A stretch of 8,144 nt of DNA from an uncultured Ruminococcus sp. (GCA_900553335.1 USCU01000041.1:1-8144), one strand, 5' to 3'. Positions 1 through 6,512 are shown, counted from the stretch's first letter. The notes: a model not told the origin generated them from the sequence alone. Numbers and translations: made by a program.

Positions 1-2
1 AT

Positions 3-497
3 CCTCAGCTTACCGCTAGAGAAAATATCTTTTTAAACGGAACTATTTTAGGATATTCAAGGGAGTTTATTGAATCGAAGTTTGATGATATTGTTAAGTT
101 TTCGGAGCTTGAGGATTTCTTGGATTCTCCTGTTAAAAACTTTTCTTCAGGTATGAAAACAAGATTAAGTTTTTCAATTGCAACTATAATGGAACCTGAC
201 ATTTTGATCGTAGACGAGATATTAGCTGTAGGTGACGCTCTTTTCAGAAAGAAATGTATGGAGAGAATGAATAAGATGCTGTCGCACGGTACTACACTGC
301 TTTTGGTTTCGCACAACATTTCTGATATTGAAAAGATGTGCAAAAAAGCTATGTGGATAAACCGAGGAAAAATGGTTATGTCAGGTGATGCAAAAGATGT
401 TTGCACTCAATATCAGGAAAAAATTGCAAAAATGAAAGAAAAAGAGCGTTTAGAAAAGGAAAAGAAAAAAGCTAAAGAAAACAGCAAAAAACAATAA
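3..497 (+). CDS. ABC transporter ATP-binding protein, polysaccharide/teichoic acid export type (3' part)
   Basis: This is the C-terminal 164 residues of an ATPase whose 5' end, with the Walker A motif, lies outside the window. The visible part starts with LTARENIFLNG, a stretch typical of the Wzt/TagH/RfbE group that energises export of lipid-linked polysaccharides or teichoic acids. The ABC signature follows as NFSSGMKTRL (partial residues 46-55), then Walker B ILIVDE with the catalytic Glu at residue 72, the AVGDALFRKKC stretch usual in this group, and the H-loop histidine at 104 in LLVSHN. The protein ends in about 30 mostly Lys/Glu residues, predicted helical, instead of the carbohydrate-binding domain found on long Wzt proteins. 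The permease partner is expected upstream, outside the window. The reading frame is open from the window edge, so the start cannot be given. The family call is firm; the exported polymer is unknown. Confidence 0.92.
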   Translation, partial: PQLTARENIFLNGTILGYSREFIESKFDDIVKFSELEDFLDSPVKNFSSGMKTRLSFSIATIMEPDILIVDEILAVGDALFRKKCMERMNKMLSHGTTLLLVSHNISDIEKMCKKAMWINRGKMVMSGDAKDVCTQYQEKIAKMKEKERLEKEKKKAKENSKKQ

Positions 498-511
498 TTA
501 CGATGTATTAG

Positions 512-537
512 AATCCTCCGGAATTCTTCGGAGGGTT
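512..537 (+). terminator. Hairpin between the ABC ATPase gene and maf, possible weak terminator
   Basis: The arms AATCCTCCG (512-520) and CGGAGGGTT (529-537) pair over nine positions, including one G-U, around an 8-nt loop. It starts 14 bp after the ATPase stop codon and ends 23 bp before maf. Only a short T run (543-546) follows, after an AAGCA gap, so it may be a weak terminator, an attenuating or processing structure, or no terminator at all. The right arm contains a GGAGG that resembles a Shine-Dalgarno but is too far from the maf start to serve it. Confidence 0.4.
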
Positions 538-560
538 AAGCATTTTGAGGGGGAATTTAA

Positions 561-1145
561 ATGTCAGAGCTTTTAAAAAACGAACGTATTATCTTAGCTT
601 CCGGTTCTCCTCGCCGCAAAGAGCTGTTAAGCTTTATAACAGATGATTTTGAGGTGATCCCTGCAAGAATTGACGAGCATGTTGACCTTATTATACGGCA
701 GGAAAGAGTTGCGGAAGCACTTGCAATAAGAAAGGCAAAAGCAATCAATGCTCCCGGAGCATTGATTATCGGCTGCGACACGTTGGTTTTGTGCGACTCA
801 AGGATTTTTACAAAGCCTAAAAACAGAGCAGACGCATTTAATATGATAAAATCCCTTTCAGCAAAAACTCACAAGGTCTTAAGCGGAGTTTGCCTTAAAA
901 AAGACGATAAAATAAAGTCCTTTACAGTTGAAACTCAAGTTACCTTTTATCCCATTTCCGATGATGAAGCAACATGGTATTTATCAACAGGAGAACCGTT
1001 TGATAAGGCGGGCGCATATGGTATACAGGGATACGGCTCGGTTTTGGTAAAGAAAATCGACGGAGATTTTTACAATGTTGTCGGACTTCCTGTTTCAAGA
1101 CTTAAACGAGAGCTTTTAAAGTTTGTAAACGAGGGCAGTAAATAG
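561..1145 (+). CDS. maf: Maf family nucleoside triphosphate pyrophosphatase
   Basis: Maf proteins hydrolyse dTTP, UTP and modified nucleoside triphosphates to the monophosphate and pyrophosphate. They act in the cytoplasm in nucleotide-pool cleaning and have been linked to septum formation. The 194-residue length is normal. Visible motifs are ILASGSPRRKELL (11-23), the substrate-binding loop; GCDTLV (71-76), with the probable catalytic Asp at 73; FTKPKNRADAF (83-93); THKVLSGV (103-110); and the strongly conserved STGEPFDKAGAYGIQG (142-157) followed by YNVVGLP (171-177). The ATG has a strong GAGGGGG site (547-553) about 7 nt upstream. The gene leads a tight run with a small unknown gene, murT and gatD. 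Substrate preference (dTTP/UTP type or m7GTP type) was not resolved by eye. No damage is seen. Confidence 0.96.
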   Translation: MSELLKNERIILASGSPRRKELLSFITDDFEVIPARIDEHVDLIIRQERVAEALAIRKAKAINAPGALIIGCDTLVLCDSRIFTKPKNRADAFNMIKSLSAKTHKVLSGVCLKKDDKIKSFTVETQVTFYPISDDEATWYLSTGEPFDKAGAYGIQGYGSVLVKKIDGDFYNVVGLPVSRLKRELLKFVNEGSK

Positions 1146-1147
1146 TT

Positions 1148-1456
1148 ATGGGATTTTTTAAAAGAGAAAAGAAAACTAAACTCAAGGATATAGTAGAATT
1201 CCACGGAAAAAGAGTAAGCTATGCTGTTGAAATTCTTGACGGCAAGGAAAAGGTTCTTGGAAGAAACGGAGGAATCTCTGTAAACGGCGACTGTGTGGCT
1301 CTTCTTTTAGAAGCAAAAGAGATTTTTCGGTGCAGTGTAAAAAACATCAAAATGGGTACTCTAATGAGCGGCAACGGCGCAGATATAACAGGCTTTGACG
1401 AAAACGAAAACAGACAACGTCACATTATAGCTTATTACAGTAATCTCAGGCAGTAA
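1148..1456 (+). CDS. Conserved-looking hypothetical protein, 102 aa, between maf and murT
   Basis: I do not recognise a named family. The start codon lies 2 bp after the maf stop, and a GAGGG site inside the end of maf (1131-1135) sits 12 nt upstream, so translation is probably coupled to maf. The protein begins with a basic stretch (residues 5-13, Lys/Arg-rich). It then shows alternating short beta-type segments: RVSYAVEIL, KVLGRNGGISVNG, CVALLLEAKEIFRCSV, GADITGFDENENRQRHIIAYY. It has no signal peptide or membrane segment and is probably a small cytoplasmic beta-rich domain. The pattern of a glycine turn, a buried hydrophobic strand, EIFRC and a final HIIAYY looks like a real folded protein, not a chance reading frame. 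Its place inside the maf-murT-gatD run suggests shared expression and perhaps a wall- or division-related role, but that is guilt by association only. Confidence 0.8.
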   Translation: MGFFKREKKTKLKDIVEFHGKRVSYAVEILDGKEKVLGRNGGISVNGDCVALLLEAKEIFRCSVKNIKMGTLMSGNGADITGFDENENRQRHIIAYYSNLRQ

Positions 1457-1468
1457 GGAATGATATAA

Positions 1469-2842
1469 ATGGGAAAAATCAGAGCGGCTGCGGCAATAAT
1501 CGCCTGCAGACTTACAAGACTCATGCTAAGAGCTGTCGGAAAGGGCGGAACAAGCCTTCCCGGAATGGTAGCGGTAAAGCTCTATAAAGGAATTTTATCG
1601 GAGCTTTCAAAGAACGTAAACACGATAATTGTCACCGGAACAAACGGAAAAACTACCTCCTCACGAATGATTGAGCAAACCCTGATTGAGTCTGACAGAA
1701 CATATTTTTGCAACAAAAGCGGAGCTAACATGCTCGGTGGAATTGTTGCTGAGTTCTGCGAAAACTCAACTATTACGGGAAAGAAAAAATATGACTGGGC
1801 GCTTATCGAATGTGATGAGGCAGCATTTAGAACCGTTTCAAAATATATAGACGCTAAGTGTATACTTGTTACAAATATTTTCAGAGATCAGCTAGACCGT
1901 TACGGTGAAGTGACTCATACATTAAACAGCATCATTACAGGAATCAAAAACTCAAAAAATGCTGTTGTATGTCTTAATGCAGATTGTTCTCTTACTGTTT
2001 CTATTGCTGACAGCATAGATAACAAAATCATATACTACGGTGTTGACAAGGCAATTTATGAGCATACAGTTAAGGAGGTTTCCGACGCGCCGTACTGTAT
2101 AAAATGCAAATCAAAGTATGATTATTCTTACCGGACCTTCGGACATCTGGGAGGATTCAAGTGCAGCGGCTGCGGATACAGCCGTCCTTCGCCGACAGTA
2201 TCTGTTACTGATATATTTGAAACAAACGACAGCTATTCCCTCGTTTCGCTGAATATCGGAGACAATGAATTCAAGGTGAAAATCAATCTTCCGGGCGGAT
2301 ATAATATTTATAACGCTGTAGGAACTGCATGTGTTGGTTATGCTTTGGGATTTGACTCAAAAACCGATGTTTTTGCGCTTGAGAATTTTGAATGCGGATT
2401 TGGCAGAATGGAAATGCTTCCGATAAATGAAGCCAAACTTCGCATGATACTTGTAAAAAATCCTGCCGGCTGTAATCAGGTTTTAAATTTTCTTTGCAAC
2501 AACAAGGAAAGCTCGCTGTTTATCGTTGCGCTTAACGACAATTATGCTGACGGAACTGATATTTCATGGATATGGGACGTTGACTTTGAAAAGCTTACTT
2601 CGGTTGAGGACAAGCTTTGTGAAATATGGGTAACGGGAATCAGGGCAGACGAAATGGCGATGAGGTTTAAATATGCAGGAATAAGCACTGAAAAAATCAA
2701 AGTCAAAAAAGATTATGACTCACTTATTAACGACATCGGTAGCTACAAGGGATTTGTATATATGATGCCGACATACACAGCAATGCTTGCGATAAGAAAA
2801 AAAATAGCCGATAAATTCGGCTTTAAGGAATTCTGGAAATAG
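1469..2842 (+). CDS. murT: Lipid II isoglutaminyl synthase, Mur-ligase-like subunit MurT
   Basis: MurT is the ATP-dependent partner of GatD. The complex converts the alpha-carboxyl of D-glutamate in the lipid II stem peptide to D-isoglutamine, using ammonia from glutamine. The 457-residue protein has the expected order. An N-terminal stretch contains RAVGKGGTSLPG (21-32). The ATP-binding P-loop is VTGTNGKTT (55-63). A Mur central domain follows with ECDEAAF (114-120) and LVTNIFRDQLDRYGE (133-147). A zinc ribbon typical of MurT has Cys at 210, 213, 232 and 235. The C-terminal DUF1727 part carries NDNYADGTDISWIWDVDF (356-373), an Asp-rich cluster where the family's catalytic Asp resides. An AAGGA site overlaps the stop of the preceding gene, about 9 nt from the ATG. 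The gatD gene follows at 11 bp, as is usual for this pair. No missing key residue was noticed. Confidence 0.97.
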   Translation: MGKIRAAAAIIACRLTRLMLRAVGKGGTSLPGMVAVKLYKGILSELSKNVNTIIVTGTNGKTTSSRMIEQTLIESDRTYFCNKSGANMLGGIVAEFCENSTITGKKKYDWALIECDEAAFRTVSKYIDAKCILVTNIFRDQLDRYGEVTHTLNSIITGIKNSKNAVVCLNADCSLTVSIADSIDNKIIYYGVDKAIYEHTVKEVSDAPYCIKCKSKYDYSYRTFGHLGGFKCSGCGYSRPSPTVSVTDIFETNDSYSLVSLNIGDNEFKVKINLPGGYNIYNAVGTACVGYALGFDSKTDVFALENFECGFGRMEMLPINEAKLRMILVKNPAGCNQVLNFLCNNKESSLFIVALNDNYADGTDISWIWDVDFEKLTSVEDKLCEIWVTGIRADEMAMRFKYAGISTEKIKVKKDYDSLINDIGSYKGFVYMMPTYTAMLAIRKKIADKFGFKEFWK

Positions 2843-2846
2843 GAGG
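2841..2846 (+). promoter_or_regulatory. gatD ribosome-binding site overlapping the murT stop codon
   Basis: A perfect AGGAGG begins inside the murT TAG stop (2840-2842) and lies 7 nt before the gatD ATG at 2854. A ribosome finishing murT would therefore end on the gatD initiation site. This arrangement favours coupled, near-stoichiometric synthesis of the two subunits. Confidence 0.8.
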
Positions 2847-2853
2847 CAAACAA

Positions 2854-3591
2854 ATGAAAAAGATAACAATTTGTCACCTGTATCCTGATGTTTTAAACCT
2901 CTATGGAGATAGAGGAAATATTATTGCCCTTAAAAAGCGACTCGAATGGCGTGAGATAGAATGTGAGATAAAGGAAGCCAACATCGGCGACAGCATTGAT
3001 GTTGACTCCACTGATATTTTCTTTATCGGAGGAGGTCAGGACTTCGAGCAGGAGGTCTTGCTTAAGGATTTGTCCTCAGGAAAGGGTGAGCAAATAACTC
3101 AAGCTGTTGAATCAGGCAAGGTTTTTCTTGCTATTTGTGCAGGATATCAAATACTTGGAAAGTATTACAAAACCCATACGGGTGAGATCTGTGAATTTAT
3201 AGGGGCTTTAGATGTTTTTACCGAAGGTCAAAAGCAAAGAATGATCGGTAACTACACTTATGAATGCGAGCTTGACGGACAAAAAACAAAGATCATTGGT
3301 TTTGAAAATCATTCTGGAAAAACCTATCTCGGTCAAAACGTAAAGCCTTTTGGAAAGGTTTTATACGGTAACGGCAACAACGGTGAAGACCACACCGAAG
3401 GGGCTAGATATAAAAATGTATATGCAACATATGCACACGGACCTGTTTTGCCTAAAAACCCAAAACTTAGCGATGAGCTTATTAAAATAGCCCTTAAAAA
3501 CCGATACGGCGATATTTCGTTAAGCGAACTTGACGATAGCTTTGAAAATAATGCTCATGAATATATGGAAAACAGACTTTTAAATAAGTAA
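2854..3591 (+). CDS. gatD: Lipid II isoglutaminyl synthase, glutamine amidotransferase subunit GatD
   Basis: GatD is a class I glutamine amidotransferase of the CobB/CobQ-like type. It releases ammonia from glutamine and passes it to MurT for amidation of lipid II D-glutamate. The 245-residue length is normal. The start HLYPDVLNLYGDRGNI (8-23) is characteristic of the family. The glycine-rich FIGGGQDFEQ (57-66) precedes the nucleophile elbow AICAGYQILG (93-102), with catalytic Cys95. QRMIGNYTYE (128-137) and GFENHSG (149-155) follow. The catalytic His is at 195 in YAHGPVLPKNPKL. Cys95 and His195 match the Cys94 and His189 known for the Staphylococcus aureus enzyme. It ends the + strand run, and a terminator hairpin begins 24 bp downstream. 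A cobyric acid synthase-like role is unlikely given its murT neighbour. Confidence 0.97.
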   Translation: MKKITICHLYPDVLNLYGDRGNIIALKKRLEWREIECEIKEANIGDSIDVDSTDIFFIGGGQDFEQEVLLKDLSSGKGEQITQAVESGKVFLAICAGYQILGKYYKTHTGEICEFIGALDVFTEGQKQRMIGNYTYECELDGQKTKIIGFENHSGKTYLGQNVKPFGKVLYGNGNNGEDHTEGARYKNVYATYAHGPVLPKNPKLSDELIKIALKNRYGDISLSELDDSFENNAHEYMENRLLNK

Positions 3592-3615
3592 AGAAATAAA
3601 CTTGATTACACATAA

Positions 3616-3660
3616 AAAGCGTGAAGCACCTGAAAAAGGCGTTTCACGCTTTAGTTTTTT
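3616..3660. terminator. Bidirectional intrinsic terminator between convergent units
   Basis: The arms AAAGCGTGAA (3616-3625) and TTCACGCTTT (3643-3652) pair perfectly over ten bases. Inner pairing continues partly (GCACC with GGCGT) around a 7-nt A-rich loop. On the + strand the stem is followed by a T run (3655-3660), which would end the maf-murT-gatD transcript. On the - strand an A run (3614-3618) reads as a U tract after the stem, which would end the SpoIID transcript. It fills most of the 91-bp gap between the two convergent stop codons. Confidence 0.88.
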
Positions 3661-3682
3661 ACTCAAAATATCAGTTATTCTC

Positions 3683-5227
3683 CTACTCATCCTCTAAAGG
3701 ATCTGTCTGATCATCAGAATCTGTTTCCTCAGGAAGCGGATCATCTATTACCGGATCGGTTACTATAGGATCAGGATCAGTTACTATCGGATCAGTATCT
3801 TCTACATCTGCCGATGAAAAGGTTGTGTTCTCTTCAGGTTCGGTATATCCGGTATTGTCTTCTACAGAGTTTTCTGTTGTAGTGCCCGTAGGTTTCCTGG
3901 TAATTATTTTAAATGTAGTAGTTCGGCTGGTGGTCGAACTCAAATCAACATCCTTTGCCTTTGTGGTTTTACCGGTTGTAGTCTTATCCTTTGCAGAATT
4001 TGTTGTTTTTGTATCAGGTACCTGCTTCTTTGCGTTTTGGGCCAGCTCAACCTTAACTCCTGTATAATAATGCTTTAATATTTGATCAAATTTCAGTCCA
4101 TCCTTAACCGCATAATAATTTGCACCCTGCTGGCTCATTCCCACTCCATGCCCATAACCGTAAGTAGTAAAAGTGAATTTACCGCCTTTGTAGCTTATTA
4201 TGAAAGCATTTGATCTAAGTCCGAAAAGACTTTTTATAAAATCCCCCGTAACTTCCGTTCCATCACAAAACTCAACCGTCTTTACATAGCTTCCGTCATA
4301 GGTTTCGGTTATTTTAAACCAATCCTCCGGGTCGTCAGTCAGCTCAACACCATACCTAAATGCAAGATTCATCTGCACAAGGGTTTGACTTAAGCTCTTC
4401 TCCTCTTTATAATCCGATGCCAATTTATCATAATTACTTGTAACGGACAAAAGATACGGCACAGAGCCTCCCCATGCGTTTCTGCTTGAAGCGGTAATCC
4501 CTGCAGATGAAGCCGAAAATACGGTGTTAGCTATTTTTCCGTTATATGTACAAACAAGTCCTTCTACCGATTTTACTGCATTTTCAATTTTGCTTGTATA
4601 ATTTGCGTTGAGTCCAAGCTCAGGTATCTGACCTGTGCTTTCACAATAAAGAATCGTTGTGTAAGCGGCTACAGCCTGCGCTTTGAGCGCTTCTGTAGAA
4701 AAAGACGATCCCATCTCTCCGTTTACTACCTGACATAAAATATCAAAACCATCGCTTGTCACAAGCTTTCCTGTGTCAATATTCCGCACCGTATGGCGCT
4801 CCTTTGAAATATCCCCCGCCTCATATGTTTGCGCCTTCGCAATAGCGGAAACATACGGATTAGAGCTGGTTTTACCGCTAATTACAAACTCCTTGCTATA
4901 AGCAGTTGTTTTCTTTAACGTTGTCAATGAAGTCGTTGTTGTTTTATCCGATTGGGACGAAACAGAGGTTTCTTCAGCTTCGGTAACCGTTTCAGAGATA
5001 TTCTCCGAAGCGATGTCTGTCGAAACGGTTTCTTTTGCAACAGGCACCTTTCGGCTTCCTGATGCAAGCACAGCACAAACAACACCTAAAATTATAACTG
5101 CTAATGAAGTAGCCATAATCGCAGTAATTCTTCTGACTTTAACAATCTCTTCTGTTTTTTCCTTGCTGAAAATTTCCTTTAATTTTATCACTTTATATCC
5201 CTTTCCAAAAAAAGAAGTCAAGGACAT
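3683..5227 (-). CDS. SpoIID/LytB domain protein, membrane-anchored lytic transglycosylase
   Basis: SpoIID-type enzymes cleave glycan strands of peptidoglycan, preferring strands stripped of stem peptides. This 514-residue version has a short basic cytoplasmic start, one membrane segment (about 34-56) and a Ser/Thr-rich outside linker (about 66-110). The SpoIID domain (about 140-392) has the probable catalytic Glu171 in VVNGEMGSSFSTEALKAQAVAAYT and the signature GYGHGVGMSQQGA (357-369). After it come a Thr/Lys linker (405-450) and a long acidic Asp/Pro/Thr tail (455-514) with two exact DPIVTDP units (479-492). B. subtilis SpoIID lacks this tail, so a vegetative wall role is possible. The start is uncertain: an AGGGG abuts the ATG at 5227 but sits 6 nt before an in-frame TTG (5221-5219), and a GTG at 5194 also has AAAGGG 7 nt upstream. 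It lies 27 bp after the 3D-domain gene, probably in one transcript. Confidence 0.9.
   Translation of the reverse strand: MSLTSFFGKGYKVIKLKEIFSKEKTEEIVKVRRITAIMATSLAVIILGVVCAVLASGSRKVPVAKETVSTDIASENISETVTEAEETSVSSQSDKTTTTSLTTLKKTTAYSKEFVISGKTSSNPYVSAIAKAQTYEAGDISKERHTVRNIDTGKLVTSDGFDILCQVVNGEMGSSFSTEALKAQAVAAYTTILYCESTGQIPELGLNANYTSKIENAVKSVEGLVCTYNGKIANTVFSASSAGITASSRNAWGGSVPYLLSVTSNYDKLASDYKEEKSLSQTLVQMNLAFRYGVELTDDPEDWFKITETYDGSYVKTVEFCDGTEVTGDFIKSLFGLRSNAFIISYKGGKFTFTTYGYGHGVGMSQQGANYYAVKDGLKFDQILKHYYTGVKVELAQNAKKQVPDTKTTNSAKDKTTTGKTTKAKDVDLSSTTSRTTTFKIITRKPTGTTTENSVEDNTGYTEPEENTTFSSADVEDTDPIVTDPDPIVTDPVIDDPLPEETDSDDQTDPLEDE
3753..3794. repeat. 21-bp tandem duplication in the SpoIID acidic tail
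   Basis: The unit at 3753-3773 is repeated at 3774-3794 with only two mismatches (positions 58/79 and 67/88 of the 3700 block). Each unit keeps frame and encodes seven residues, giving DPIVTDP twice in the - strand protein. A partial, more diverged copy appears to the left at 3738-3752. Length variation by slippage would preserve the reading frame. Confidence 0.85.
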
Positions 5228-5254
5228 CCCCTAACTTCTTTCGCAATAAAAAAC

Positions 5255-6355
5255 TTATCCTACTAAATAAACGTCACAGTAGCGAACTCCCCAGTTGCAA
5301 GCTTCCTGATGGCTGTCAAAATATAAGTCAATTACATTTCCGTCTATTGATCCGCCTCTGTCCTCAACGGTATAAACATTTCCGTTGAACATAAGCTTTG
5401 TTCCGAAAGCATATTTAGATGAAGCAGCAATAGTTCTTCCCGCTGTAGCTTTAGTTCCGCTTGCTGTATGACCCGTAGAACCTGCTCCGCAGCACGATTC
5501 ACATGAACAATAAGCCGTTACTTTAAAAGTTCCTAAAAGCTTTGAACTTGTGCTTGTGCTTTTCGCTGAGCTTTGGGTTTTAGCTTTAGTTGTAATAACA
5601 GTTGTAGTAGTCATCTTCGGCTTTGTGCTTTGCAGATACATGCTAAATACATATCCGCTCTTACCGTTATATTTAACCGGATACCATCCGTCCTTAGCAT
5701 TTCCCGTTACTGTAACAAGCGATGCGTTCGGAATAACCGTTACCTTTGAATACCCTGTTCCTGCCCCGCTTCTTAAGTTAAGCTCATCATTTGTGTACAT
5801 TTCATAAGTCTTAAATGCCTTAGTAGTTTTTGCCTTAGTTGTTGCAACCGACGTAGTGGTTTTCGCCTTAGAAGTTGTTTTCAGCGCATGCGTGATTGCC
5901 GCCTGCGTTGCAGCTTCTGTAGTAGTAACCGTTGTAGCCTCGGTTGTTTGCTCCGTCTTTATAGCAGTAGTAGTCTTGCTAATAGACGATGTTATTTTTT
6001 CTGTTTGAATCTCTGCTGTCAAAGCAGGAGCCTGCGCTTCATAAACATTCATGTCCGCAGAGTTTTCCTGAGTCTGCTCCGTTTCATTTTTAATCAAACT
6101 GTCAGCAGCTTCAATTTCTCCTGTGAATACTGATAGTGAAATTGCACCTGCCGCCAAAATCATTGCAGCTCCAATGCAAAGCTTCACTCCAATTCCCTTA
6201 AAAGATCTTCCGCTTTTTTCAGTACGAAAAATCTCTGAGGATGCATCCTTCAGCTTCATTTCAATCACTTTGCCTTTCCGACAGCTATAATACAGCTGTC
6301 TTTCTTTCAAAATGCCCTCTCCAAAGAATTTTGAAAATCTGTTTTTATTTTTCAC
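5255..6355 (-). CDS. SH3b and 3D domain wall hydrolase, membrane-anchored
   Basis: 3D-domain proteins (three conserved Asp, double-psi barrel related to MltA) act on peptidoglycan, probably as lytic transglycosylases or resuscitation-type hydrolases. The 366 residues have a basic cytoplasmic start, one membrane segment (about 56-77) and a Thr/Ala/Lys linker (about 118-180). A bacterial SH3 domain (about 184-241) contains LNLRSGAGTGYSKVTVIP and WYPVKYNGKSGYV. A second Thr linker (247-270) leads to the 3D domain (275-366), which begins KVTAYCSCESCCG, continues TASGTKATAGRTIA and EDRGGSIDGNVIDLYFDS, and has its key Asp at 332, 343 and 347. SH3b probably binds the wall and positions the catalytic domain. 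The chosen start is GTG at 6355, with AAGGA about 4 nt upstream. An ATG at 6259 (residue 33) is an alternative but has only a distant GGAAAGG. The SpoIID-type gene follows at 27 bp. Confidence 0.91.
   Translation of the reverse strand: MKNKNRFSKFFGEGILKERQLYYSCRKGKVIEMKLKDASSEIFRTEKSGRSFKGIGVKLCIGAAMILAAGAISLSVFTGEIEAADSLIKNETEQTQENSADMNVYEAQAPALTAEIQTEKITSSISKTTTAIKTEQTTEATTVTTTEAATQAAITHALKTTSKAKTTTSVATTKAKTTKAFKTYEMYTNDELNLRSGAGTGYSKVTVIPNASLVTVTGNAKDGWYPVKYNGKSGYVFSMYLQSTKPKMTTTTVITTKAKTQSSAKSTSTSSKLLGTFKVTAYCSCESCCGAGSTGHTASGTKATAGRTIAASSKYAFGTKLMFNGNVYTVEDRGGSIDGNVIDLYFDSHQEACNWGVRYCDVYLVG
6280..6300 (-). repeat. Perfect 7-bp inverted repeat inside the 5' part of the 3D gene
   Basis: GACAGCT (6280-6286) and AGCTGTC (6294-6300) are exact reverse complements separated by 7 nt. 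In the mRNA of the 3D-domain gene this forms a small hairpin just before codons for RKGKVIEM. It lies 20 bp upstream of the alternative ATG at 6259, so it could be an operator-like palindrome if that ATG is used. If the GTG at 6355 is used, it is simply coding. Confidence 0.5.
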
Positions 6356-6405
6356 CTTATCCTTTTTCTATTTTTATTTTCGGATTAAGGTTAAAAGCTA
6401 GTTAA

Positions 6406-6434
6406 ATTGTTCTCTCTATTCATGTTACTGACAA
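6406..6434 (-). promoter_or_regulatory. Weak candidate sigma-A-type promoter for the 3D/SpoIID genes
   Basis: In the spacer upstream of the 3D gene, the - strand reads TTGTCA (6434-6429), then 17 nt, then AACAAT (6411-6406). These match the -35 and -10 consensus at 5 and 4 of 6 positions. A start near 6399 would leave a leader of about 45 nt before the GTG at 6355. The surrounding DNA is very AT-rich, so chance matches are likely and this is tentative. Confidence 0.25.
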
Positions 6435-6481
6435 ATCATAAATTAAACTGTCTGCTCTTAATTTTTGTTGTCAACCGGTTA

Positions 6482-6512
6482 TTCTGATTCTTGATTCATA
6501 ATTCCTGATTCA
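6482..6512. repeat. Short 7-bp tandem repeat downstream of the sortase gene
   Basis: TTC recurs at 6482, 6488, 6495, 6502 and 6509, giving one 6-bp and three 7-bp units of the form TTC(N)TGA (the third reads TTCATAA). It sits just beyond the sortase stop codon, in the 165-bp spacer between sortase and the 3D gene. I found no intrinsic terminator hairpin for the sortase unit in this spacer. Confidence 0.55.

Noticed and set aside
5..406. Open - strand frame opposite the ABC ATPase
   Set aside because: The + strand frame carries the ABC signature, Walker B and H-loop in order, so the antisense frame is chance.
3738..3800. Possible CRISPR-like or mobile repeat from repeated GGATCA words
   Set aside because: The units are directly adjacent without spacers, keep the reading frame and encode Asp-Pro repeats, so it is a coding tandem repeat.
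3825..4067. Open + strand frame opposite the SpoIID Thr-rich linker
   Set aside because: The Val-rich composition is the antisense image of Thr/Lys codons in the linker. There is no independent support.
3683..5227. SpoIID-type protein as a sortase substrate because of the nearby sortase and long Pro/Thr tail
   Set aside because: The C-terminus is acidic and lacks a sorting motif, a hydrophobic helix and a basic end.
5550..6133. Two open + strand frames (5550-5807 and 5888-6133) opposite the 3D-domain gene
   Set aside because: They are shadows of low-complexity Thr/Ala/Lys linker and SH3b codons, with no motif of their own.
6442..6474. Exact TTGACA with TTTAAT as a promoter on the - strand
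   Set aside because: The spacer is 21 nt, too long for a normal sigma-A promoter, and the -10 match is poor in AT-rich DNA.
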